From NCBI GenBank assembly GCA_964007475.1, contig OZ023275.1, positions 12,007,829 to 12,071,828 of the forward strand: DNA of 64,000 nt, in the 5' to 3' direction. The DNA is from Hybos culiciformis. Its lineage: Eukaryota; Arthropoda; Insecta; Diptera; Hybotidae. The notes beneath the pieces were generated by a model. The model was not told where the DNA came from and made no database searches. It was given only the letters and a program-made list of their open reading frames with translations. Positions within the stretch are counted from its first letter, which is position 1. The number at the start of each line of letters is the position of its first letter. Shown here piece by piece: positions 26,401-39,900 of the stretch. The translations under genes were made by a program, and so were the position numbers.

Positions 26401-26880
26401 CCAAATTGCTTTACTCTATAAACCTAAAATTTAAATTTTAATTTAAGTAAATTTATGCACATTCTATAAAATACGTTACATATATTATTTCTCTTCTAAA
26501 AAAAAAAAAAAACTACCTATAATGTGTAGTAATAATTATTATATTTTCTTATCTTAGGTTTTAAATCAATAAAATTGTATTAAAAAAAAAAATGCAAAAT
26601 AATTTGAAATTTCCAATTTTATTTCTATTCAGAGATATTGACTTTGAAAAAAAAAAAAAATTAAAAATGTTAATTATAGCACGAGAAAATGAAAAATTGA
26701 TATGAACCCCTAATTAAGAAATACCTATCTACTATAAGAATGAATAATTAAATATTTTTGTAACCGCTGAATGTTATGGATGAGTAGTTAGATCTTAATC
26801 AAATTTCAATGTCTCCTTGACACAAATTCTAGCACCTGCAGAAATCCTAAAATTTTACTTGTATACATGTAGTTACAACA
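20416..26880. other. AT-rich non-coding stretch
   Basis: No gene is seen. Poly-A/poly-T runs are especially dense at 23.4-24.95 kb, and a TTA repeat lies at about 24752-24772. A - strand T-rich tract followed by TTTCAG/GTTAAT lies near 24816. Just below the right end, on the - strand, a CTGCAG/GTGCTA word at 26838-26830 is followed by a short frame (ARICVKETLKFD), not called. The 65-codon frame at 25891-26088 looks like chance. Confidence 0.6.
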
Positions 26881-26920
26881 TCTCTGTTATTATATATATA
26901 TCTCTGTTATTATATATATA
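26881..26920 (+). repeat. tandem duplication of a 20-mer
   Basis: Two perfect adjacent copies of TCTCTGTTATTATATATATA. Confidence 0.95.
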
Positions 26921-29900
26921 TTTATTATGCATTTTGACTTGTGTAAATTTCTTTGTTTTATGAAAATTTTCTTAAAAAAAAATTTCTTATTCCCTCCTTT
27001 CAATTGTTGTATGAATAAATGTTTTTCCCCTATACAGTATAAATATTACACAATTATATAAATTTCATTATTTATTGAATGATATGTTGTCCAGTTTCAA
27101 AACTTCTTCATTTTAATGATTTTGGTATACTAGAAATTTGAAAAATCTAAAAGTACTTAAAGATGACACTTTTGTCCTAAGAAAACTATATATAAATACA
27201 TTTGAATATAATTAGACAAAATAAAATTGATCTTGCCTAAGTTTCGAACTTAAGAAGAACTTATGAAGCTCTCTAAATATATTTTCAGCTGATCTTCTTT
27301 CGAAAATTGTTTTCTTTATTTGAGCGATTTCAAATTGTTTTTGCCCTATGCTTGAATGAATCGATTGAGTACTCTGTATTTTTGCGGACTGAATTTTTTT
27401 TTTACTACATAAGTATATTTTTAAAAATTAAAATTATTCAAGTTTTGTACTCAAGCTACACATACAATCATTATTCCTGTTTAATGAAATGGTCAGAATA
27501 AAAAAAAAAAAACTAATCTAATTCCTTAAAAAGATCAGTTTACAAAAACGCGGTCTCAAAAAAAAAAAAAAATTATAAAAAAAAAAAAAACAAATTGAAA
27601 TAAAACAAAAATAAATAAAGTTTATTATTATTCTGGTCAGGAATCCATTAAAATAATTCATAAAATGTTGAAATAAAATAAAAAGTACTTAACATGTTCA
27701 ATAAGCCGATACATGCTGGCGGCGGCTTATCAGCTGCATAAAGCGTAAAATATATAAAATTTATAGACCTCTTTATTAATTACCATAATATAATAATAAT
27801 ATAAATACCTATTATAATATATATATTGTATCGTATATGTACATATATATAGTAAATGCATAATAAAATTATTTTCAATTTAAATTTTATCAATAATAAT
27901 AAACATTTATAATATAAAGAAATACGTGGAATATTATACTTTAGCTCATCTTGTTTACATAAAATGACAATTATTGCGTACTTATTTTTTTGAAGGTGAT
28001 TTTAAAGACATTTTTTAATGATTTCTTGGAAAATTTTCGGTAATATACCTATAAAAAAAATAATAAAAAATATATATTGTATAGGTAATTAATTAGGATT
28101 TTATTTTTAGATATCTATAATAACAATTGTTCTTTATGCAGATATCGCTCTTTGATTGATATTTTAATGCTGTCTTTGTATTTACAGAGACGATGATTCA
28201 ATTTAAAAAAAAAAAAACATTTTTCACATTTTTCATCAGATTTTTGTATCTTAAATGATTCATTGTATGCAATTATAAAACAATTTTGATTAAAATGATA
28301 GGTATTATCAAGGCTATTTTATTTGCATACCCAGACAAGGGAATATCTTTTTATACGGATTACAATTATTTCTGCAGTAATGTGTATGATGAGATGTAAT
28401 GTAGATATACTTTTAAATTTTATAAATTAAAATTTAAATAATTAAAATTTTCAAATTTTTGCGGAATCTGTTCTCCTTTTATATATTAAATAATATTAAT
28501 AAATCAAAGTGATAAAATATGTAATTAGTTTTGAATTATTTTCTTATTATCGACATCAAATATTGAACAAAAGTTTGAAATTTGATTTTGTATATTCAAA
28601 TTCCTAGCCTAACAGAATAGCCTTAAAAAAGTTGTTTTATTTGTTCCTAATTTTATATCACTAATTACAAGATTCCAAGCAAATGTTTTTTTTACAAAAT
28701 GGGTTTACTTCAAATGTGTTTGAAATTAGAAATATAAAAAAACTTTGTTCTGCTTCAAAAATTTATTAGATTACAATGCTTTCATAGACTGATCAAATTA
28801 GTTATTTTTTATGATTTCAAGTTTTTATAGGTACTCAAGATTTATTAAAAAAGTCTTTTTTCACAACAGGACTACAATTTATCGATTGGTCTTAAGAATC
28901 AAGTTGAAAGCAGCTTGAAATTTCTTTATGAAGAACATTAAAGTATGATTATGGAAAAAGTGAATTTTATTTTTCTGCACAATTTTTTGTATCATTATAT
29001 AATTTATGCATAATTTGAAAGTTATAGGAAATCTGTAATTGTTTTGACATTGGTACCTAAAATTATTCCTAAAATAAAAGATTTCTTCAAAAATTTCTTT
29101 AATATCATCGGTTTACACAAAATATTATACATATTTACTATTGCCATTAGATTAACAAATTAATAAATATTAACATTAAATTAATATTCAATTATTGTGT
29201 TTTATTTTTTCATTAATATATGAAAGAAGGGTTAAAGGTAAAGTATATAGAGAAAAACTCATCGTAAGAGTTTTTATTTTGCCATATAAAATATCGTGAC
29301 ATGTCACTAATTAAGTGCTGAATCATAAATTTATGTACAAAATTTATATAAATATGTTATGTTATGTTTTTTTGGTTTTCTGTTTATCATTATTTAATTA
29401 CATGCTTTTTATTAATTTATTTCTTTTTTGTATAATTTATTGATTAAAGGGTTTAACTGTCAGTGAAAAAAAAAACAAATTTTCTTTTACAAGTAAGTTA
29501 GGTATTAAAATTGTGACTTTTGTGTATATACTTGTTTTATTTTCTTTATTATATTAATAAGTTGTTACTGTTTTATATTTTTCAATATTCTCATAAAATT
29601 TGTTTGCCAAATTTTACAGCAAAACAAGATAAAATCCAAAACGAAAAAAAAAATTAACTTCAATATTATGTTATCATGCGTGACAAAACATATTACACCA
29701 ATTTTATTCTGTTGAATTTCTATCTTTGTCAGTATAATATATAATTGAAAAAAAAAAAAAAAAATTCTGTGCTTCCGATTATTCTCAGAAAATGAAAATT
29801 TGAACATGCAAGTTATTTTCTTAATGTTGGGAATAAAAATTATGACTAAGTTTAACATTTTATTTTTTATGAATTAGAAAATTAAATCATGTTACATTTA

Positions 29901-32040
29901 AACAAAAAAAAAACCATACTTTGTCTTGATGTAATTGCGGTTAATTGAAGTGGTTTTGTTTATATAAGTTTCTATTTCAATTTGGAAACTGAACAAATTT
30001 AGTTCGTATCTTGAAAAAAAAAAGAAAAAGATCATGAAAATAGTTTTTTTTTATTGTCCGGGAAATTTCAATTGTTCGTCTGTCGACGTCAGTTGGCTAA
30101 AAATTAATGTTGGCTAGGCTTATAGATAAAATTCCTTTCATTAATTATAACATAAATAAAGAAAATGACGAAAATAAAATTGACTTAAAATTATGACAAA
30201 CAAATATTTACTATTTTTCATTTGACATGATCAATTTTCTTGGCAGATAAAAGATATGACTTTAGTATTTTTTTTTGGACAGAGAGCTCCCATAGTAAAA
30301 TAGAACTAAATTTTGCTCGAATAATTCAAACAACTTAAAAAATTAATTTACATTGAACTTTTGATTTTTAAGCTTCTAAAAATGATAAAAGGTTTCATGC
30401 TCGGAGAAGATCGATGTTTGAATTTTTATATGACTTCATTAATTAAAGAAATCTGATTAAGTAAAACTAAAACCTAAACTAGTTCATAACCTCAAGTGAA
30501 CGAAATTAACTCAAAACTGTTAATTTTTGACTAAGTGAATGAAATAAAAATTATCCTTCAAATATCACAAGTATCATATTCCTAAAATAAAATTTTATAT
30601 GAAATTAGCCGAAAATAATATTACAGGAAACACATAAAAATAAAATAGAAAAATTTTAAAAAATATAAAATCGAAAAATGTAAATCTTAAAATTATTACG
30701 CTCAAATAAATTTTTCAACAAAATTAAAAGAAAAACCAAACCAATCGAATTATAAAATCAGTTGTTTATGAATGAAACTTAACCATGTTTTAAATTTTTT
30801 TCTTTGCTTTGTTTCTATTTTTTTTAAATTGACATTTATTTACTTGAATTTTGAAAATTGGGGACAAATATAAATTTTTTCTTTTCTCTTTTTGAATTGG
30901 ACATAAAATATATGAGGCGTTTAATAGGATTTAAAATAAAATTTAGAAAAAAAATAAAAAATTCTGTTTCTAAGAATATTAAGTCAAAAATAACAAGAAT
31001 ACAATTCATTGATTTAGTTTATGGTCAATTTTATTTTGATTTTTTATATGTATTTTATTTTGTTTAAATTGGGCACGTGCTTGAATAATTTTTTGATGTT
31101 TATTTTTTTTAAATTTTTTACATAAGTTAAATCGTTCTTTTTTTTGCGGGAGGGTTAGTACGATTTCTATAAAAATATAATATCTTATGACAGATTCTTA
31201 TAAAAACAAACAATATAGTAATAATAATACATGAAATTAATTCATTTGGTTTGAAAAATATATGAAGGAGAAATATCCTTAAGTAACCATTACCAAAATC
31301 TTTAATATTCATATTGAATATCGAACATGTACCTATATTTGTTATCCTGTAAGATTTACATTTTCAAAAATTTTATACTTTAAGTAAATTTACAAAAACT
31401 TTACTTTATAATCAATAGTAGATAGTACTCAGTTTTAATAATAATAATAAAGACAGAGAATGGTAATTAGAATGAAATTAAATTAAGTTATCATTATTTT
31501 CCAATAATATAATCTTTTAAAAATTAAATAAAAATTCTCTTCATTTCATCATTTTCCCCAAAATTCCATTTGGTTGCAATATAAAAAGTTTTTGAACATA
31601 ATGACAATTTAAATCAACAACTTTTCTTTTTAATTAAGCCTTTTTTTTTCAAAGATACATCTTCATTTTTTTTTTATGTTTCTCCCCGATTTGTTCATGT
31701 TGCTATCAAATAACTTTTGATTTTTCGAACTTTTTTTTTTATTTTTAATCCTTTAAGGATATTATTTTTTTTGTTAGTTGATTGTTGTTGTAAAAAATAA
31801 TATAAAATTTATTTAAAAAGTATCATTGAATATTTGCGCCCATCTTTGAAATTTGTATTTTTTTTTGGTTCCAATTTGTGATAATTTGCTTTCTACGAAA
31901 TTTGTAATTTAATACTGTACTCGTTTTTATTTAAATAATTATTTTTGAAGCTTAGAGTGTAGAATTCAATGTAAAGCAAAGCTCTTCATATTGTAGTTCT
32001 TTATATTTTAGTTCTTTAAAACAACAATAGTAGAATATAC
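26921..32040. other. AT-rich non-coding stretch
   Basis: No gene is seen. A small GC-rich patch at 27701-27738 (ATGCTGGCGGCGGCTTATCA) has 8-bp inverted arms, ATAAGCCG and CGGCTTAT, at 27701-27708 and 27723-27730. The rest is A/T-rich, with short frames of chance-like composition (29565-29858, 30858-31067). Confidence 0.6.
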
Positions 32041-32044
32041 TTAG

Positions 32045-32056
32045 ATTACTTACCTG
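32045..32056 (-). promoter_or_regulatory. consensus 5' splice site, possible recursive splice point
   Basis: The - strand reads CATTCAG/GTAAGTAAT with the junction between 32054 and 32053. This matches the best metazoan donor consensus. Because it also ends in YAG, it fits the 3'/5' hybrid of recursive splice sites in long insect introns. The upstream pyrimidine tract is weak (ATTTAATATTCATTCAG), so a plain donor or chance is equally possible. Confidence 0.3.
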
Positions 32057-32491
32057 AATGAATATTAAATGATCGTATTATAAAATAATGAAAAAAGTTT
32101 TGAAATTTAGTCAAAAATTGTAAGAATAGTAGCAATTCTAATTATGTTTTTGGATTTCAAATACGATTTTTGAATTAAATCCAAATTATCTATATTCAAT
32201 AACCTTTCAAATTTGATAAATTTAAACAAAGACGCGTCTTAGAAGGTTTAAAATAAGGTTGGTAAATGAAAATGTTGAAAAAAAATACATATAAAAATAT
32301 AAGTCTATTAATATCTCTGGATTTTCATATTTAAATTTTTTCATCATAGTTACGTCAGATGTTATTTTATGATGATAAAATTCAACGCACTCAAAGACTT
32401 CTTTTAATATTAGGAATGAAATTGTACTTCAAAATGTTAATAAATAAATGTTTACCTAAAAATTATAATTCGATAATTAAAATTAAAATTG

Positions 32492-32555
32492 CAGCACCCA
32501 AAACTTGTAAGTATCTGTATCTACAGCACCCAAAACTTGTTAGTATCTGTATCTA
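32492..32555 (+). repeat. 32-bp tandem duplication carrying splice-like words
   Basis: Two adjacent 32-base units differ at one base. Each has CAG, then CACCCAAAACTT, then GTAAGTATC (copy 1) or GTTAGTATC (copy 2), so each resembles a 12-base micro-exon between AG and a donor. The first unit lies inside an 85-codon frame (32359-32616) that has no other support. Confidence 0.9.
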
Positions 32556-33522
32556 CGTAATTGTGGAAAAATGTACGATATTCATATGCCGTTTATTATC
32601 ATTGGAATCTTATTAAATCCAGATGCATTTAATTAATCAAAATACATCAATCATTCATTTAGTTAACATCAGATTCATTTTGAATCTTAACATTCTGAAA
32701 TACATAAAAATATTCTTATCGATATCAGATTTTTTCATGAAAATTCAAAACAGTTGTTTTCCTAAATCAAAACTGATTCATAATATCTTTTTCTTATAAT
32801 TAAATATGAGAATTTTTATTTTTATTATTTTTTTTGTTTTTTTTTACTTTACTTTCAAAAACCCTTTCGAGAATTGCCAATAGATATTTGCCTAATAGGG
32901 ATGGGGGATAAGGATACATTTTTTCTTTAAGAAAAAAAAAAAAAAAGGGGTTGATAGGATACTTGGACATGAAATAACTTATTTTTCGTGATTACTTTTT
33001 TTTTATTTGAAGAAAAAAAATTGTTTAATAGAAAAATATAATAAAAAAAATCATTATAAAAAAGTGATTTATTTGTTCAACCCTTTATTCTTGAATTTCA
33101 CAGCTGTGATTCTATATAAAGTTCGATACAAAAACAAATATTTGAAAAAATAACAAAAAAAAAAAAAACGAAGAAAGAATTTAAGAAGATGAAAAAGATC
33201 GTAAAAGCCGGTGCACTAGACCTATAAAAATGGTTAAATAAATTACAAAATTAAAGATGTAGTGCATATATATTTTTTATTTGGTATTCCGTTTCTAAAT
33301 TTTGATATTATCCAAGACCGATTTATTTACCACCTGACACTTTTTTTCTTAAATGGGTTAAAATTTTGTAATTAATTTCCTTTTGCTCATTGAATTCTTA
33401 GAATCTCTACTATCTTTTCTAAATTCCATTATTCATACATTTATGTTGGAAAATATTAAATTCATTTCCCTGTCAATAACTTACAATTTCAATGTTAAAA
33501 CATTTGGTTGAAATGAATTCTT

Positions 33523-33774
33523 ATATATCGCGATTTCCACAAAAAAAGTAAGCCGTTTGTAACCCGTACGTAATTTATATTTTGTTAGGAAAACTTTTTT
33601 ATTTTTACTGGATTCGGAACAAACTTAAACTATGGTTGGGCTTAATTTTCCTCTACTTTGCAGAAACACTAACATTTTTGAAATCTGGTAAAAAATAAAA
33701 AAGTTTTCTTATCAAAATATGGATTACGTACGGTGTAAAAAAAAAGTACTTTTTTTATGGAAATCGCGATATAT
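33523..33774. mobile_element. MITE-like terminal-inverted-repeat element, 252 bp
   Basis: The left arm 33523-33608 and right arm 33688-33774 are reverse complements at roughly 84% identity with one single-base gap. The outer 17 bases, ATATATCGCGATTTCCA, are perfect. A second conserved block, CCGTACGTAAT, lies about 45 bases in, and AAAACTTTTTTATTTTT near the inner end. A unique 79-base centre lies between. Ends TA-TATCGCG...CGCGATA-TA allow a TA target duplication, as in Tc1/mariner-derived MITEs, though the A/T repeat makes the exact boundary ambiguous. It has no coding capacity, so it would be non-autonomous. No second copy was seen in the window. Confidence 0.85.
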
Positions 33775-33792
33775 TCTTTTTTTGTAACTTAA

Positions 33793-33924
33793 ATTGATTT
33801 GTTCGAAAATGTAGGAAAAGCTGAAGTTTTCCCGAACTCTATCATTTGGAATCAAGACCGCTTAAATGAGCTCTGTATTAAGCTGGGAAACAGAAGCCCC
33901 AAATATGACTTTAAATGCCTCTAG
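33793..33924 (+). other. GC-richer coding-like segment next to the inverted-repeat element
   Basis: The frame is open for 43 codons to TAG, including SIIWNQDRLNELCIKLGN, and continues in the same frame after the stop (LGFQSELQETKN). The - strand is also largely open (LESKLEAFKVIFGASVSQLN). The segment 33,800-34,150 is clearly less AT-rich than its surroundings. It could be a decayed gene fragment or part of a larger repeat into which the 252-bp element inserted. It is not recognised. Confidence 0.15.
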
Positions 33925-36900
33925 CTTGGATTCCAAAGTGAATTACAGGAAACTAAAAATTAGACATTGATTGTGATATACTTTCAATTAGGTCGAAAGG
34001 AAAAATGATTAGGTCAAAATTAGAAATGTACTATGTGAAAGTGGTCTAATAAATATGTTTTTTATACCAAGAAATCCATTAACGTTGCAATTTGGTATTA
34101 AATGTCATTAATCAGTAAGTCAAAAAAGCTGAGAGCAGCTTCATAGAAGAATCATTTGCTACAAAATATTGATTTTAATTTATTCTTTTAATACTTCTGT
34201 GAAAAATTGTTTTAAGTGAAAAAAAAATATTTTTTTTCCCAAATCATACTTTTATTGGAAAAATGGTGTGGGAGGTGTGTGTAATTGGACGCGATTTCTT
34301 TTTAATTAGAAATTGAGTTTTTTTTTTTTTAAACAAATAAGTATCTTGAGTTTTTCAGTGCTTTTTTTTTTCTATAATTTTTTGAATAAAAAATTGTTAT
34401 GATTAAAATGTAAAAAAAAAAAAAAAAATGAGCAATGATAAATTAGGAAAAAATAGGAAAAAGTTAATATTGAAGAAAAAGAAAATCAACCCTTTTTTCC
34501 AAAAAAAAAAAAATTATATATATATTTTTTTTTTCAAATTTAAATGTTTGGACAAGTTAATTTATTGCAGTCGATCAAATTTAATTAAAATTCCGAAAAA
34601 AAAAAGTTATAAATTGTTGAAAATTGGAAAATTATATATTTTTTTTTTGTTAATTTAATCGTTTCGCGCTTATCAATTTTCATATAATGACATTCAAATT
34701 ATTTGGGAGTTATTGAGTGTTTGTTATTTTCATAATATAATTACCACGCCATATTATATATATATTTACACAATTTTATAATGGTAATGAGAATTATATA
34801 CAATTTATTTGTTCTTACTTACTTCCCCGAAGAGTTTCCAAATATTAAATTTTGTTGCTTGTAATGATTTGGATTAAGGATTTTGAACAAACTACTTATT
34901 TATCTATATATTATGTATTTGATGTAATCTCGAAAGCATCGAATTCCAAATTAAATGGCCCTAAAATTTATTTTTAATGGGCTTTTTATATCTATACATA
35001 TTTCCCCTATATATCTTCTATGACATTATTAATCCATTTTAATTAACAAAATCAATAAAAATTAAATTTTAATGTTATTACAAATTAATTTAACAAAGCG
35101 TGAAAATATAATTTTTAATTTTTATTACATTTTCCAGAATTACTTTTATAGCGTGGCGCGTTATAAGAAAATTTTTAATGAAAATGAAGAAATATATTTT
35201 CAAAAAAGTATCAAATTTGTTAATAATATTAATTTTAATGCGATATCAAAATCTCCTGAAGAAAAAAAAAAAAAGGAAAATAATAACAGAAAATGATTTT
35301 AAATCATTTATTTTTGTCGTTCTTTTGCCAATAAATTCTTTAATGGAATTTTCTTATTTTTTTTTTTGTTTTTTTTTTTGATATTATTACATTAAAAAGA
35401 GTGTATCAAGAAAAGTTAATTAAGAAAACCGCGAATGTCCTTCTTAATTATATAAAAAAAAAAAAAAAAAAATTCTTCATAAAATTCTTCTTCATTGTGT
35501 TTCGGTTTCTGAATTTCTTTTAATAGAACGATTTTTGAAGGGGAGAAAAATACGATTAAAATTTATTGGTTTATTCTGGACTTTATCAATCTCTTTTTTT
35601 TTTTTTTGATGTAATTAAAAAAAAAGTTTTTTTTTTTTTTGCACTGATATCTTAAAATTTCATATAATTTTTATTATTGGAAATAATTTATTTTTGAGGG
35701 TGTAAATTAATTGAATTTCACTAAAAGTGTGTTTATTCTTTTTTGATAGCCGCCAGCGAATATCGTCTAGGTGGAGGTTATCGATATACGTTCATTTATA
35801 ATTCCAAAATACTTATGGTTCCAATTTTCTTGTTTTAGACATAACATTTGCTCATTCAATATGAATGTATGATTTTCAAGAGAAATGTCCGTCAGTCTAA
35901 TTATTGTATCATTATGGGGCAATGTTATTATTTCTTTATATTTTTATGATTTTTATGATTATGAAACAAACTAAATACTTGCAAAGGAGTTCAATTGTGA
36001 ATTGATTGATTGTGATTTTATTCCTTTCAAATCCTTTTGTTTGTTTTCATTCCAAATTCTTTGTATCTAGTAATAATTTCTTCGCAACAAAAAATTGTTT
36101 TTTTTTATTTTTTTTAATTGAATTAAGATTATTTTAAAAAATATTTTTCTGAAATTAACAAAAATGTAATATATTTTCTTACTTTTTTTTTTTTTTTTGA
36201 AATTGATATTAAACATATCTAATTAGAAGGACAGTTGGATTTCACCCTAAAAAAAATATTGCTTCTCTGATAAGATAAAAAAAGAATACTAAAAATTTGG
36301 TAATTAAATCTAAAGTGTAGAAATAAAAAAAATGTATTACAAATTTTCGAAAGGAAATTACATTTTTTTTAAAAAAAGTTTTCTTAGTACAAAATCTTTA
36401 TTTTTTTTGTCTATCAGAAATCAGTGTATATTATCAGAGAATCGTTATAAATAATAATTAGAAAAGTATATATAATAATTTTTATTTTTCTTTTGGCTTC
36501 ATTTAATGATTAATATAAATTTATAATAGATATTAATGTACTTAACTGAAATTTCGTTTCCTCTTTTTTTTTTCGTTTTTATCTAAAAATTTCTAATTTA
36601 TATATAATAATAAAAATATCTAATACTCACATAAAATATATATTTTTATGGCAATTCCATATAACCAAAGTTTATTAGTTACATTCATATTACATTTATT
36701 TTATATAAAAATGAAATCAATAGTTATGACTCTTAGAAATTAGAAATTATTATATCATATCTTTTATGGAATCATCATAATGTTATGTTAGAAAAAAAAT
36801 AAAATAAAGGCTATTTTAATAGTATCAACAACCAGATTCATATAATACATTTTTATTTTTCAATGGTTTATCACAGAGCGAGTTAACATATCAGTACTTA

Positions 36901-39900
36901 ACTATTGTATTGGTAAAGCACTTTGCTCTTGCAGAAAAATGTTTGAAAGTGCTTCCTTTTTTTGTTAAATAAAACTTTTTTGAGAAAATATTGGCACTTA
37001 TTAATATTTGTGGTTTCGGTGGCTTAAAATTCCGGAAAATGTTTTCTGCTGGTCTCTTTAACATTAAGTGTGTGTTTTATATTATGTATTAGCAATAAAA
37101 AAATTGGTCAGTTCCTTGACTTAAACCAAAATTATGACTATTTTAGTATCTAAGTTCAAAAACCTAGCTAACCCAAAACATAAAGTATTCGAATTTGACG
37201 AAAATAAACTATAATATCTGTGGCCAATAGTCTAACCGCTTAAGTCGAGTTAGGCGGTTATGATTTTGTTATTTTAAACTGTTATGGTTATATGATTCTA
37301 CGTTTCATATTTGGCTTTTAAAAACTTAAAATGTTATTAAAATTCTACAATTTTCTCAAATTAAGTTCCATTTATCTTCATTATTGGATTTAAGGAAAGA
37401 ATTTGCCACTAAATAATAAGCACTTACATTAAAAGAAAAATAAAAAACTATTCTAATGGCTATTTCCTATATTTTCTTTCACAAACGAAATTGACTGTAT
37501 TTTTTCCTTTTACCCATAATATTATGAAACCAATAAAAAGAATATCATAATTTTCCAAAAAAAAAAAAAACACAATCCTTAAAAGAAAGTTTCTTTCGAA
37601 AATAAAAAATCCTTCTTTATTGCCTAAATATTTATAGTTTTCTTTTCTTTTTTTTTTCCTAGTTTATTAAAAATACTAGATTTGAAATGAATCTTGTTTT
37701 TCTTATTTGCCTCATATTTCTGTGTATTCATAAAAGATTTTACTTACTTACATAACTATATAAAAAAACGAATGTAAGTAATAAAGTTTTATTATTACTT
37801 TTATTAACAGAAATCATAAACTTCAATAAAGTTCAAATATCTAAAAGTGAAAAAAATATTGAAAGAAAACAAAAAAATAAATAAATAGAAAGTACAGAAG
37901 AGCATTAAATATAAAATGTTTCAATTGTAATTAGGGGTGTTTTTGGTTCGTAATATCACGTAAAACATAATAATAGAAAATTAATAGAAAATTTAAGATC
38001 TATAAATTTTATGTTTTCAACAAAAAAAAAAAACTTTATTTATTTGGCCTTAAGGATTTTTCTTCCTTCGTATATCGTAATGTTAACTTTCTGTTTTCAA
38101 TTTAGTTGCCAAAAAAATAAATAAAGGCATCAATATCCGAGTTGTCGTGCAGCAGTGTTATTAAAATATTAGTACTGAATAACCAAGTACAATTAGTATT
38201 GAATTTGATTATTTTGATTTCATTAATATTCAGTCAAAACTATTACTTACATTAAACATAATTTTCAGCTTTAAATATACTATGCAGGTGCTCAGCTTTA
38301 GGTTCTACTATTCTGTTAAGAAACTTAAAATATTTTTTATGATCACGCAGTATTTTAAACTTCTAAGTAAAAAAAAAAAAATTAAATAAAATTCTTTATT
38401 TTTTATGTTTAATTAAATAATTTATTTAACAACAATCACATATTATTTCAAAATTATTATGTTGCGATTTATTTATTTATTCTTTTTTTTTTTTTTTGAT
38501 AGAAAATTTTATATGTGATTGCAATCAATTCCCAAGCAATTACGGTTAAAAAAAAAAAAAAAAATAAATAAGAATTGCTACTATTTTTCTCATAATATTT
38601 TCATTCAATCAAAAATAAAATACCATTAACTTATTATTTATTTTTATATAATTTTCTATATATAAATAATATATTATGAATTTTTCATTTTTATAAGTAT
38701 ATTTTTTTTCTGCTGCAATTTAATGTTTTTTAAGATGAAAACAGAGTAATTAAAATTATTCTATCTCCCTGTGTTTTTTTTTATATAGAAAAATTGCACT
38801 AAAATTGCACATAAACAGAAAACAAAAAAAAAAACTATAATAGCCATCAATAAAAAAACATAAATTTTTATTTAATTTTTTGTATTCTTTTTTTTTTCCA
38901 GATATTTACTTGTTGGTTTGGATTGTTTTTTTTTTCACATTTATGGATGTGATTTCATACTTCTTGATTTCATTTTCTGAGAAGTCAATCAATAAAGCGT
39001 TCATAATTTTATACGATTCGCTTTTCAATCACATGTTAGTTATAAGATTTTTATTTAAAAAAAAAAATAAATAAAAAAATAAAAAATGAGAAAAAAATTG
39101 AAAAAGAAAATACCTCCAAGTTTCACACATAAAAAATTGCATGTGCAAAACTATATACATATAATATGAAACAGGCGTTTAAAGTAATAATAATAATAAT
39201 ATTAATAAAAAACAAAACTGAATAAAAAAATATGAAAAGGTTACAAAGTGTTTTTGCATCGCTAAATAAGATAGTGAAATATATTAATAAGTTAGTGGCC
39301 ATCAAATTTTAGATACTTCTATCTTATAGCATTCTAAAATTCTGATAGTTGTTTTTTGACAACCCGTGCTAATATAGTATTTTCATTTCCAAATGCTGCT
39401 TTGTCCAGTTAATGGTCGATAATATTTGATGAGTGAGCCGTGGACATGAAATTAACATCGAGGTTTTGTTATTTATTAAATCATATCGATGACATATTTC
39501 AACTAGAAACTAATAATTAAGTATCAGCTAATAATACGAAAATAATATTTAGATTACAAGTGTTAAGCTTTTCATCAGACTGCAATAAAATTTGTGATTT
39601 TCTAAAAGAAAGTTATCTTTATATTATAAAATATTTTATTTCAGTCAAATGATAAAATTTTCTTTAACTTTCATACTTATGATTTTTTTTTTTTTTTTCA
39701 AACAAATTATTCTTTGCGATGCCTCTTTTTACCACAAACCGCAAAAATTAAATAATCATTTGATTAACTAAACGCATAAGTAAGTCAATCACTAGATTTT
39801 TTTTTCGTATTTGAGATATGAATGCTTTTCAATCCCACGTTTGTACGATTATTATTATAGAGAATATTTCTGATACATCAGTTCATTTTTAATTAAAACC

